Shown here piece by piece: positions 44,514-52,943 of a DNA stretch of 64,000 nt (its first letter is position 1; every line of letters begins with the position of its first letter). Both the position numbers and the translations under genes were made by a program. Below the pieces are notes generated by a model. That model was not told the DNA's origin, made no database searches, and was given only the letters and a program-made list of their open reading frames with translations. Source of the stretch: Insolitispirillum peregrinum (lineage in GTDB: Bacteria; Pseudomonadota; Alphaproteobacteria; Rhodospirillales; Rhodospirillaceae); the NCBI RefSeq assembly GCF_042665255.1, contig NZ_JBHTCD010000004.1. One strand, given 5' to 3'.

Positions 44514-45314
44514 TCAGCCTGCGTCTTGCAGGCGGGCGAGGGCCTGGGCATGACAGCGGGCATCGCCAGCGGCCAGAATGCGCCCGTCCGAGCCAATCCC
44601 CGGTGCCTGCCCCTGCCAGTCGGTGACCAGACCACCGGCTTCGCGGATGATCGGGATCAGGGCGGCAAAGTCGTACAGCTTGAGGTCGGCTTCGCACACC
44701 AGATCGACGAAGCCCGCCGCCAGCAGGCCATAGGCATAGCAATCCGAGCCAAAGCGCCGCAGCTTGACCGTCTCGGCCAGTCGCTGATAGGCGGGCCAGG
44801 CGTCGCCCTTGAACATCGACGGGTCGGTGCTGTAGAGGGCGGCTTTTTCCACCGCATCGCAGGCACGCACCCGCAGCGGCGCTCCGTTGAGGGTGGTGCC
44901 CTGTCCGTCAACACCAATCCAGCGTTCGCGGGTGATCGGCTGGTCCAGCACACCCAGAACCGGAGTCCCCCGGTGCAGCAGGCAAATCAGGGTGCCAAAG
45001 CTCGGCTTGCCGGTGATGAAGGCCTTGGTGCCGTCAATCGGGTCAAAGACCCACACCCATTCGGCCTCGCCGTTCAGGGTGCCATGTTCTTCCCCGATGA
45101 TGCCGTGGTCGGGAAAGTTCGCCTGCACCAGATCGCGCATTACCTGTTCGGCCTGTCGGTCGGCGATGGTGACCGGGCTTTCGTCGGCCTTGTCATCAAT
45201 GGCCACCGGCGTGCGGAAATACTGCCGGATCACCGCTCCGGCAGTATCAGCCAGTTGGTGGGCGAGGGAAACGAAGGCGGCTGGAACGGTCGGGGAGGGA
45301 ACAGTCTGGGTCAT
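44514..45314 (-). CDS. hisN: histidinol-phosphatase, inositol-monophosphatase family (HisN-like)
   Basis: A 266-residue enzyme. The start at 45314 (MTQTVPSPTVP) is preferred to upstream codons at 45455. Metal-binding motifs are IGEEHG and the FDPIDGTKAFITGKPSFGTL block, and the DLKLYDFAALIPIIREAGG region completes the site. This subgroup often supplies the missing histidinol-phosphatase in alphaproteobacteria; inositol monophosphatase or PAP phosphatase activity is an alternative. No his operon genes are nearby. Confidence 0.88.
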   Translation of the reverse strand: MTQTVPSPTVPAAFVSLAHQLADTAGAVIRQYFRTPVAIDDKADESPVTIADRQAEQVMRDLVQANFPDHGIIGEEHGTLNGEAEWVWVFDPIDGTKAFITGKPSFGTLICLLHRGTPVLGVLDQPITRERWIGVDGQGTTLNGAPLRVRACDAVEKAALYSTDPSMFKGDAWPAYQRLAETVKLRRFGSDCYAYGLLAAGFVDLVCEADLKLYDFAALIPIIREAGGLVTDWQGQAPGIGSDGRILAAGDARCHAQALARLQDAG

Positions 45315-45366
45315 GGGTGCCTGCGTGCCGTGACATAAAGGGAATGCCGCCAGCCCGTGCCAGTGG

Positions 45367-45903
45367 TTACAGATCGTTCTCTGTCCCCAGGCGAAAACTG
45401 ATGGCCCCCAACAGTAAGCGACATCCATTGTGCGATGCCAGCGGCATGATGGCATCGCGGAACAGGATCACCTGCCCGTCATCGCGTTGAAAGGCGGTGC
45501 TTTCGGCCATCGGTTTGCCAAGACGGGCGGCGGCATCAAGGTAATCGAGACGATCAGCGGCAATGCCACGCGGCAGACTGCCTGACAACCGCTGGCCTAC
45601 CACCGGACGCCCGCAGATGGCGGCCAGGGCACCACCGCAATGCTCGACCAGCGAGTCGCCGATGATGTCATGGATACGGACGATGTAAAAATGCGGCCTG
45701 AGCAGGGGATGATAGAGGTCGATCGTCTCGGCATCGGGGAGGTCATCCCGTGTCGGGCGGCAGCTTTCCCAGTGGGCGAGCGCGGCGCAGATGATCCGGC
45801 GCTCTTCTTCCTTGGTCCGGCAGGCCAGAGTGTTGCTGGCACGCAGGGGGGGCTCCGGCTGCCCGGCAGCCATGTCTGCTGGCACCTGCTGTCCGACCGG
45901 CAT
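45367..45903 (-). CDS. PAS-domain protein
   Basis: A 178-residue protein. A single PAS-like domain spans about 55-170: the PLLRPHFYIVRIHDI...VEHCGGALAAICGRPVVGQRL core and the final CRLLLGAISFRLG strand. It resembles the stand-alone PAS proteins common in Rhodospirillales that lack a fused kinase or cyclase. No output domain or signal peptide is present. Its role cannot be told; ligand-binding or partner-binding sensing is the usual guess. Confidence 0.8.
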   Translation of the reverse strand: MPVGQQVPADMAAGQPEPPLRASNTLACRTKEEERRIICAALAHWESCRPTRDDLPDAETIDLYHPLLRPHFYIVRIHDIIGDSLVEHCGGALAAICGRPVVGQRLSGSLPRGIAADRLDYLDAAARLGKPMAESTAFQRDDGQVILFRDAIMPLASHNGCRLLLGAISFRLGTENDL

Positions 45904-46144
45904 TGCCGTTCCTCTGATTCTGGTTTGGATGACGAGATGTCCCTGCTTCGTCGTATACCATTGGCTATACGCCTTTGATAGCGGAAACCGCGGAAGAACA
46001 GGGATACGATCCGTTATTTTGATTGAATTTTATGCCACCATATTACCTCAGGTCGTAGGACTCTGCTTGCCGCTGTTGCCCGCGCCGAATTCTTGCTAGA
46101 GTTCGGCCCCTTCTGTACGGCCCCTGTTGCAAGGAAAGCCCATC

Positions 46145-46903
46145 GTGAGCCTGTCTCCTGCTGCCCGTTCTCTGGTTGTCATTCCGGCCCGCATGGCCTC
46201 TACCCGTCTGCCCGGCAAGCCGCTGGCCGATATTGCCGGGGCTCCGATGATTGTACAGGTGTGGCGGCGGGCGACCGAGGCTGCCGTTGGCCCGGTGCTG
46301 GTCGCCTGCTGCGAGCAGGAAGTGTTCGATGCGGTGGTTGCGGCTGGTGGGCAGGCGGTGATGACCGATGTCGATTTGCCGTCCGGCTCGGATCGGGTGT
46401 GGCAGGCCATCCAGCGCTTTGACCCGCAGGGTGACTATCAGGTGATCATCAACGTGCAGGGCGACCTGCCGACGCTGGAACCGCACCTGATCACCGCCGC
46501 GCTGGCCCCGCTGGCCGAGCCGTCGGTGGACATTGCCACGCTGGTGGCCGAGATCACCGACCCGGAAGAGCGTACCAATCCCAACGTAGTGAAGGCGGTG
46601 ACCGGCCTCAGCGCCCACGGTGGGGCTGATCACGGACGCGCCCTGTATTTTACCCGCGCCACCGCCCCCACCGGCGACGGCCCGCTGTGGCATCATATCG
46701 GGCTGTATGCCTATCGCCGCTCGGCCCTCGAGCGGTTTGTCAGTCTGCCGCCGTCGCCGCTGGAACAGCGTGAAAAGCTGGAGCAGTTGCGCGCACTGGA
46801 AAACGGCATGCGGATTGACTGTGCCCGCGTTGACACCGTTCCACTGGGTGTCGATACTCCTGCCGATCTTGAAAAGGCCCGCCGTTTGCTGTCTCGGATC
46901 TGA
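46145..46903 (+). CDS. kdsB: 3-deoxy-manno-octulosonate cytidylyltransferase KdsB
   Basis: A 252-residue CMP-Kdo synthetase. A GTG start at 46145 is used, with AAGGAAAG 6 bp upstream. Motifs are VVIPARMASTRLPGKPLADI, SGSDRVWQA, NVQGDLPTLEP, the HIGLYAYRRSALERFV block and EKLEQLRALENG. It makes CMP-Kdo for lipid A-core assembly, acting in the cytoplasm. The prephenate dehydratase gene follows 35 bp later, so the two are likely co-transcribed. Confidence 0.97.
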   Translation: MSLSPAARSLVVIPARMASTRLPGKPLADIAGAPMIVQVWRRATEAAVGPVLVACCEQEVFDAVVAAGGQAVMTDVDLPSGSDRVWQAIQRFDPQGDYQVIINVQGDLPTLEPHLITAALAPLAEPSVDIATLVAEITDPEERTNPNVVKAVTGLSAHGGADHGRALYFTRATAPTGDGPLWHHIGLYAYRRSALERFVSLPPSPLEQREKLEQLRALENGMRIDCARVDTVPLGVDTPADLEKARRLLSRI

Positions 46904-46938
46904 GACGGCACGGCCCAAGCAAGAAAGTTCGTCTTCCC

Positions 46939-47844
46939 ATGACCCAAGTCTCTTCTCCGTTGCGTGTTGCCGATGCTTCCACCCCGGTGGACGATGTGAT
47001 CTCGTTCCAGGGCGTGCCCGGAGCCTATTCGCATCTGGCCTGCCGCGCCGTGTTTCCCGACATGGCCGCCTTGCCCTGCGCATCGTTTGACGAGGCTTTT
47101 GCCGCCGTGCGTGACGGTCAGGCCCACTATGGCATGATCCCGATCGACAATTCGGTCGCCGGACGGGTGGCGGACATTCACCACCTGCTGCCGAATTCCG
47201 GCCTGCACATCATCGGCGAGCACTTCCAGCCGATTCACCATCACCTGCTGGCGGTGCCGGGGGCATCGATCGAAGACATCCGCGAAGTGCGCAGCCATGT
47301 CCACGCGCTGGGCCAGTGCCGCAAGCTGATCCGCGAGCTGGGCATCAAGGCGGTGGTGGCCGCTGATACCGCCGGGTCGGCGCAGGAAATTGCCGCCCGT
47401 GGTGACAAGAGCATTGCTGCCATTGCCTCGGGGTTGGCGGCGGAAACCTATGGGCTGGTGTCGTTGCGCGCCAATGTCGAGGACGCTGCCCACAACACCA
47501 CCCGCTTTGTGATCATGGCTCGGCAGGCGGTGGTGCCGACGGTTGATGAAGCGGTGGTGACCAGCTTTGTGTTCAAGGTGCGCAACGTGCCCGCCGCCCT
47601 GTACAAGGCGCTGGGCGGCTTTGCCACCAACGGCGTCAACATGACCAAGCTGGAAAGCTACATGGTCGATGGCCTGTTCGTTGCCACCCAGTTCTACGCC
47701 GAAGTCGAAGGCCACCCGGAAGAGCGGGCGGTACGGCTGGCGCTGGAAGAACTGCAATTCTTCTCGCACGAGGTCCATGTGCTGGGGGTCTATCCCCAGC
47801 ATCCGATCCGCCAGCAGCACCGCGCCCGCATGGTGGCGGAATAG
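46939..47844 (+). CDS. pheA: prephenate dehydratase PheA
   Basis: A 301-residue monofunctional enzyme. The catalytic domain has FQGVPGAYSHLACR, IPIDNSVAGRVADIHHLL and AHNTTRFVIMAR with the essential Thr-Arg. The C-terminal ACT domain (about 205-285) has FKVRNVPAALYKALGGFA and NMTKLESYMV, the usual Phe-binding site. No chorismate mutase domain is fused. It converts prephenate to phenylpyruvate and is probably inhibited by Phe. It follows kdsB and ends before a bidirectional terminator. Confidence 0.96.
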   Translation: MTQVSSPLRVADASTPVDDVISFQGVPGAYSHLACRAVFPDMAALPCASFDEAFAAVRDGQAHYGMIPIDNSVAGRVADIHHLLPNSGLHIIGEHFQPIHHHLLAVPGASIEDIREVRSHVHALGQCRKLIRELGIKAVVAADTAGSAQEIAARGDKSIAAIASGLAAETYGLVSLRANVEDAAHNTTRFVIMARQAVVPTVDEAVVTSFVFKVRNVPAALYKALGGFATNGVNMTKLESYMVDGLFVATQFYAEVEGHPEERAVRLALEELQFFSHEVHVLGVYPQHPIRQQHRARMVAE

Positions 47845-47952
47845 GAGCCGTAAGCCTCACAGGACACGGCGAGGTTCCGCCATTCTTCTTCACCTGGCGT
47901 GTATTGTGGCATCACAGTGAGCACACAATGCTCCAGGCCGACTCTCCCAATG

Positions 47953-47989
47953 AAAAAACGCGCCCCCGATAGCGGACGGCGCGTTTTTC
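47953..47989. terminator. bidirectional intrinsic terminator
   Basis: AAAAACGCGCC at 47954-47964 pairs perfectly with GGCGCGTTTTT at 47978-47988. The A and T tracts give U-runs in both directions. It separates pheA (plus) from pseB (minus) and ends both units. Confidence 0.9.
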
Positions 47990-48009
47990 ATGTGCAGACG
48001 TTTCAGGGC

Positions 48010-49050
48010 TTACAGCAGGCCGGCACTTTGCAGCATCTCGGCCAGCCCGTTGGCGTCGAGGACGTCGGGGTTGTTGTTGCTGGCATAATAAAAGTCATCG
48101 CCCACCGGGGTGGCATTGGCCGCTACGCCGCCACGCTTCCAGAACGCCAGCGACGGCTCGATGATATAGCGGTCGGCCAGCTCCAGCGTGTTGCGGGCGT
48201 CGTCTTCGGTGATCATCACTTCGTGCAGCTTTTCGCCCGGACGGATGCCGACGATACGGCGCGGCAGGTCGGGGGCCAGCGCCGCCGCCAGATCGACCAT
48301 GTGCATGCTGGGGATCTTGGGGATGAAAATCTCGCCGCCATCCATCTGCTGCAGGCTGGACACCACAAAGGCTACCCCCTGTTGCAGGGTGATCCAGAAA
48401 CGGGTCATCCGCTCGTCGGTGATCGGCAGGTCCTTGGCGCCATCGCGGATCATCTGCTGGAACAGCGGCACCACGCTGCCGCGCGAACCGATCACGTTGC
48501 CATAGCGCACCACACAAAAACGCGGGCCGTCGCCACCAGACATGTTGTTGCCAGCAACGAAAATCTTGTCCGAGGCCAGCTTGCTGGCGCCATACAGGTT
48601 CAGCGGGCTGGCGGCCTTGTCGGTCGACAGCGCCACCACCTTTTGCACGTTGGTGCGCAGGCAGGCGGTGACCACGTTTTCCGCCCCGATGACGTTGGTG
48701 CGGATGCATTCAAACGGGTTGTACTCGGCAATCGGCACATGCTTCAGCGCGGCGGCGTGAACCACGATGTCGATGTCGCGGAAGGCCATCACCAGACGGT
48801 CAAGGTCGCGCACATCGCCGATGAAAAAGCGCAGACGGGAATAGCCGGGGTGGGCCTGGAACTCGCGGTCCATCTCGTACTGCTTCAGTTCATCGCGCGA
48901 GAACACCACCACCCGGCGGGGTGAGCAGTTATCCAGCAAGGCACGAATGAATTTCCGCCCGAACGAGCCGGTGCCGCCAGTCACCAGAACCGACTTGCCT
49001 TCAAGGACACTCCAGTCGGTGCCTGCCCCGGTAAACCTGCCTGTGCTCAT
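48010..49050 (-). CDS. pseB: UDP-GlcNAc 4,6-dehydratase (inverting), PseB-like
   Basis: A 346-residue short-chain dehydrogenase. The NAD-binding loop is VLVTGGTGSFGRKF. ALKHVPIAEYNPFECIRTNVIGAENV and STDKAASPLNLYGASKLASDK follow, with the YxxxK pair. This is the soluble FlaA1-type 4,6-dehydratase that starts pseudaminic-acid synthesis. The later pse enzymes are not in the window, so the product could feed a different 2-acetamido sugar. It is the last gene of the minus-strand glycan cluster. Confidence 0.92.
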   Translation of the reverse strand: MSTGRFTGAGTDWSVLEGKSVLVTGGTGSFGRKFIRALLDNCSPRRVVVFSRDELKQYEMDREFQAHPGYSRLRFFIGDVRDLDRLVMAFRDIDIVVHAAALKHVPIAEYNPFECIRTNVIGAENVVTACLRTNVQKVVALSTDKAASPLNLYGASKLASDKIFVAGNNMSGGDGPRFCVVRYGNVIGSRGSVVPLFQQMIRDGAKDLPITDERMTRFWITLQQGVAFVVSSLQQMDGGEIFIPKIPSMHMVDLAAALAPDLPRRIVGIRPGEKLHEVMITEDDARNTLELADRYIIEPSLAFWKRGGVAANATPVGDDFYYASNNNPDVLDANGLAEMLQSAGLL

Positions 49051-49158
49051 GGTACCCCATTCTCATGTGCTGTGACCGCGATCAGACCACGGTCCGGAAG
49101 TGTTGCAGATACATAGCCTGTCGAGGGCGTTTCGTCCATCGTTTGCCACCAAAGCGGC

Positions 49159-49896
49159 TTATTTCCACTCGACCGAGCCCCGCTGAACCGAGCCGTCGAA
49201 CAGGTCCTTGACCCACAGGGCACACAGGATCGCCAGCGTGCTGCCCATCACCACGTCAGACAGGAAATGAACGGTGGTGAACACACGGGACAGCGAGATC
49301 AGCAGCGCAATGGCGACCCACACGACGCGATAGCGGGGAAAGATGAACCACAGGGCCATCATCGCCGCCCAGATCCCCTGACTGTGGCCGGACGGAAAGC
49401 TGTTGTTGCCGGAAAACAGCGCAAAGCCATAAATCTGGTCAGAGAACAGAAACTTGGGGCGATAGCGGCCAAAGGTGAATTTCAGCAACTGCACCAGAAT
49501 GCCCGACACAATCATCACGGTCAGGGCATAGAACCACGGTTCCAGCCGGGCGCGCCATTTGGCATGGCCTTCGACGGTGTGGGACAGGTGCATCATCGCC
49601 GCACAGAACGCCAGCAGGGCCAGGAACAGGACGAACCACGGCCCGCCCAATCCGATGTCGGTAATGGTCTTGAAGAACCCGAAGACGTGCGGATCAAGGT
49701 CACTTTTCAGGGCCAGAGCCAGCGGACGGTCGATGAACAGGACCGACAGCAGGCAGAACAGGCTGACATAGGCCAGCGTTGCCAGCAGCGGAGACTGACG
49801 GGTAAAGCGGAGCAGGCCACAGCCTGCACGCAGGCTGCCGGTGCGGACGGTATTGCAAACAGCGGCCAGCCGACCGCGCGGGGGGCTATCATTCAT
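49159..49896 (-). CDS. PAP2-family phosphatase
   Basis: A 245-residue membrane phosphatase. The start at 49896 (MNDSPPRGRLAAV) is chosen because upstream in-frame codons run into the tandem repeats. The three motifs are KFTFGRYRP (KX6RP), SFPSGHSQG (PSGH) and SRVFTTVHFLSD (SRX5H). Six membrane helices are visible. It may dephosphorylate undecaprenyl diphosphate or lipid A, which fits the glycan genes around it. The 108-bp gap to pseB and the repeat-filled gap upstream suggest partial uncoupling. Confidence 0.92.
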   Translation of the reverse strand: MNDSPPRGRLAAVCNTVRTGSLRAGCGLLRFTRQSPLLATLAYVSLFCLLSVLFIDRPLALALKSDLDPHVFGFFKTITDIGLGGPWFVLFLALLAFCAAMMHLSHTVEGHAKWRARLEPWFYALTVMIVSGILVQLLKFTFGRYRPKFLFSDQIYGFALFSGNNSFPSGHSQGIWAAMMALWFIFPRYRVVWVAIALLISLSRVFTTVHFLSDVVMGSTLAILCALWVKDLFDGSVQRGSVEWK

Positions 49897-49924
49897 GGCT
49901 CGATATCCTTCCTGCTCTTGGATT

Positions 49925-50088
49925 TGTCGCATTGTTTTTGCGAAAACCGGTTCCCGCTTTTCACACAATGCTGGCTTTGTTCTGTCGCATTGTTCCTGCG
50001 AAAACCGGTTTCCACTTTTCGCACAATGCTGGCTTTATTCTGTCGCATTGTTCCTGCGAAAACCGGTACCCACTTTTCGCACAATGCT
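49925..50088. repeat. three tandem copies of a 58-bp palindromic repeat
   Basis: TGTCGCATTG starts units at 49925, 49983 and 50041, a constant 58-bp period; the third unit is cut short at 50088. Each unit contains a stem of GCATTGT...TGCGAAAA with TTTTCGCA...ACAATGC around an ACCGGT core. The array touches the stop codon of the GT39 gene. Units differ by only a few bases, so the duplication is recent. Confidence 0.9.
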
Positions 50089-51783
50089 TCAGGGCTGCGG
50101 CGTCAGGGTGAACAGGTGCATTTCAACCGGCTTGCCACGGGAATAGTTAAAGCCGCGGACCACCTCGCCTTCGATCAGGCGGGGGGCAAGCCCTGCCGTG
50201 GTGATGCCAGCGCGGAAGCTGTCAAGCTGGTGCGCTTCGACCACCGCCCCGCTGCCCGGCTTTTCGGCCAGCAGGCGGGCGGCCCCTTCGCCATCGGTCA
50301 GCAGGGTGTGCGTCCCCAGCAGGAACACCAGACTCGGCTCGTGGTAGCCAGCCGAGGCGACATCGGCACCCGGTGCCATCGCCTCGATGCGAGCGGCAAC
50401 CCGTTCGCTGACCCACAGGTCTTGCAGGGTGTTGATCAGGCCACCAAAGGTGCTGGCATAGGTCAGCACCGCCCCGGCCATCACCGCTGCTGCCGCGTTC
50501 AGGAAGCGGTGGCGCAGCAGGTTCAGCCAGCCCCAGACCAGCGCCAGCAGAACGCCCGCCGCCGCCGGGATGGACCACAGCGACCAGCCGTCACCATAAA
50601 CGATTGGCAGGGCGATAAAGCCACCGGCCAGCGCCAGCGCGACCAGACTCCACAGGCCATACCACAGCATGGCAGGCAGGGCGGCCAGTCGCTGATAGGT
50701 GCCATCACGCACGGCGAACAGGCAGGTGGCAATGATCAGGGCCAGCGCCGGATATAGCGGCAGGGTGTAATGTGGCAGCTTGGTCGGCAGCAGCTCGAAA
50801 ACAATCCAGCTCGGCACCAGCCACGCCAGCGCATAGCGGATACCGGGCAGCGAGCGTTCCCGCCAAGCCCGCACCAGCGCCGGAAACAGGAACAGGCTGG
50901 CGGGAAACAGGGTCACCAGAACGATGGCGACATAAAAACCGGGAGCCGCGCCGTGGCTTTCCTGCGCCCCCAGCAGCTTGGGCAACAGGTCTTCGGCAAC
51001 CGCCTTCTGGACAAAGGCCCCCTTGGTGGCGCTGGTGACGGCGGCCAGCCACGGGCCGACAATCGCCCCGCACAGCAACAGGCCCATCACCGGACGCAGG
51101 CCATGCAGGAACACCACTGTCCGGTCGGCGATGCCCAGCGTGATCATGGTCAGCAGCAGGATCATCAGCGTGACCGGCCCCTTGACCAGCAGGGCACAGC
51201 CCAGCGCCAGCCACAGGGCCAGCGCTGCCCATGACGGAGCCTTCGGCCCCCCCTTGCCCGCCAGATAGATCAGGCCAAAGCAGCCCATCACCACCGAGGT
51301 CAGCCCCAGCAAAACGCCATCGGTCTTGGCCAGATGGGCCTCGACGGCGGCCATCAGCGAGGTGGCCAGCAGCCCCCCGGCCAGCAGGGCAATCCGGCGG
51401 TCAAACAGCACCGAGCCAAGGCGGAAGGTCATCAGCACCGCCAGCAGTACCCCCAGCGCCGACGGCAGGCGATAGGGCCAGGCGTCGGTTTTGGCCGGAT
51501 GCGAGAACGCATCGACCATTGCCGATTGCAGCCAGTAAATCCCGACCGGCTTTTTGGCCCGCAGTTCGTCCTGAAAGCGCACCACCACATAGTCGTTGCT
51601 TTCGGCCATCTGGCGGGTGGCCTGCACGAAGCGTGCTTCGTCGCGGTCCATGACGGGCATTGAGGTCAGGCCCGGCAGGGCGACAAGCGCCCACAGCAGG
51701 GTCAGCAGCAGGTAGGGGCGATAGCCTTGAAGAAGTGACTGCACAGCGAGCGGGCCTCTGGCGGACAAGGGGGAGAGTGCCAA
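50089..51783 (-). CDS. GT39-family glycosyltransferase, ArnT-like
   Basis: A 564-residue membrane enzyme. The first periplasmic loop has VMDRDEARFVQATRQMAES, the DE-type catalytic motif of PMT/ArnT enzymes. FQDELRAKKPVGIYWLQSA follows. About 11 to 12 membrane helices make up the core, and a smaller C-terminal domain (about 450-564) follows. It uses a polyprenyl-phosphate sugar donor to modify lipid A, a lipid-linked glycan or protein. The surrounding genes (initiating transferase, dehydratases) support surface-glycan work. The true acceptor is unknown. Confidence 0.9.
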   Translation of the reverse strand: MALSPLSARGPLAVQSLLQGYRPYLLLTLLWALVALPGLTSMPVMDRDEARFVQATRQMAESNDYVVVRFQDELRAKKPVGIYWLQSAMVDAFSHPAKTDAWPYRLPSALGVLLAVLMTFRLGSVLFDRRIALLAGGLLATSLMAAVEAHLAKTDGVLLGLTSVVMGCFGLIYLAGKGGPKAPSWAALALWLALGCALLVKGPVTLMILLLTMITLGIADRTVVFLHGLRPVMGLLLCGAIVGPWLAAVTSATKGAFVQKAVAEDLLPKLLGAQESHGAAPGFYVAIVLVTLFPASLFLFPALVRAWRERSLPGIRYALAWLVPSWIVFELLPTKLPHYTLPLYPALALIIATCLFAVRDGTYQRLAALPAMLWYGLWSLVALALAGGFIALPIVYGDGWSLWSIPAAAGVLLALVWGWLNLLRHRFLNAAAAVMAGAVLTYASTFGGLINTLQDLWVSERVAARIEAMAPGADVASAGYHEPSLVFLLGTHTLLTDGEGAARLLAEKPGSGAVVEAHQLDSFRAGITTAGLAPRLIEGEVVRGFNYSRGKPVEMHLFTLTPQP

Positions 51784-51865
51784 ACGTCATCCACCCGGGC
51801 AGCGGCTCCGGTGCGGGTGGGTGCTTGTACACCGAACCGCGCCGGGCTCCAAGATTGGAGCTGGT

Positions 51866-52912
51866 TTAAATCAAACCGGCTGCACGGGCCTTGCGGGTGA
51901 TCAGCAGCGAGTAGATGGAGAAAACGACACATAAAATGATGATGGAAATCAGGGACATCAACCCCTTCAGTTCCATGGTCAGCAGGGCAAGCCCCCCCTG
52001 CAGGATGGCAAAAGCGTAATACAGCCCGGCAACACCGCGATGCCCGACCCCCAGCCGGTTCAGCAACTGGTACAGGTGGGTACGGTGGGCGGTGATCGGA
52101 TCACCGGCCAGTTTGCGGCGGATCAGGGTAAAGGCGGTATCCCACAGGAACGAGAACAGCAGGATCGGCATCACCATGATGGTGGTCTCGGCCTGATCGA
52201 ACTGGCTGGCAATCACCCCCAGCAGGGCAAAGGTAAAGCCCAGAAACTGGCTGCCGGTATCGCCCATGAAGATTTTGGCCGGGTGCAGGTTGTGCAGCAG
52301 AAAGCCAAGGCAGGCAGCCATCAGGCAATACGAGATGACAAACACAAAGTGCGAGCCGTTGAAAAAGGTGATGATGCCAAACACCAGCAGGGTCAGCACC
52401 GCCTGCCCGCCCGCCAGTGCGTCGAGTCCGTCCATGAAATTGAAGGCATTGGTCACCGCCACCACCCAGAACACGGTCAGGACGATGCCGAACCAGCCAA
52501 GGTTCACCGTCCCCATGAACGGAATGTCGAGGGTTTTGACCCAGAACCCGGCGCTGACCACCAGCGCGGCGGCCATGATCTGGGCAATCAGCTTGCCGAG
52601 CACACCAATCTGCTTGATGTCATCGACCAGCGACATCACCACCACGATGCCATAGGCAAAGGCGAAGTGGATCAGGTTTTCCTGCGGCAACAACGAGGAT
52701 GTCCCCAGCAGCAGGTACAGGATCACCGCCAGCGTCGAGGCCAGAACAATCGCCACCCCACCCGAGCGGGGAACCGCAACTTTATGCGAAGACCGCTGGT
52801 TGGGCACATCCATGATCTTGAACCGTTGCCGCATGACAAAGGTCAGCAGGTACGAACAGACAAAAACAAAGACAGCAAAACCGATGTGAACAAGCAGGCG
52901 ATCGTAAGACAT
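51866..52912 (-). CDS. WecA/TagO-like polyprenyl-phosphate sugar-1-phosphate transferase
   Basis: A 348-residue MraY/WecA-family membrane protein with about 11 helices. Motifs are SHKVAVPRSGGVAIV, MSLVDDIKQIGVLGK (Asp pair), VTNAFNFMDGLDALAGG, HPAKIFMGDTGSQFLGF and ITAHRTHLYQLLNR (His motif). It loads the first sugar 1-phosphate onto undecaprenyl phosphate to begin O-antigen or exopolysaccharide synthesis. It lies 31 bp after the dehydratase gene and 82 bp before the GT39 gene. Confidence 0.93.
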   Translation of the reverse strand: MSYDRLLVHIGFAVFVFVCSYLLTFVMRQRFKIMDVPNQRSSHKVAVPRSGGVAIVLASTLAVILYLLLGTSSLLPQENLIHFAFAYGIVVVMSLVDDIKQIGVLGKLIAQIMAAALVVSAGFWVKTLDIPFMGTVNLGWFGIVLTVFWVVAVTNAFNFMDGLDALAGGQAVLTLLVFGIITFFNGSHFVFVISYCLMAACLGFLLHNLHPAKIFMGDTGSQFLGFTFALLGVIASQFDQAETTIMVMPILLFSFLWDTAFTLIRRKLAGDPITAHRTHLYQLLNRLGVGHRGVAGLYYAFAILQGGLALLTMELKGLMSLISIIILCVVFSIYSLLITRKARAAGLI

Positions 52913-52943
52913 ACTGAGGCAATCTCTTGGTTTGACGGGACGA

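Noticed and set aside
49897..49968. Upstream start for the PAP2 phosphatase
   Set aside because: The added residues come from the tandem-repeat border and have no hydrophobic or family character.
49925..50088. Tandem repeats as a CRISPR array
   Set aside because: The units are contiguous with no unique spacers, are palindromic over their whole length, and no cas gene is near.
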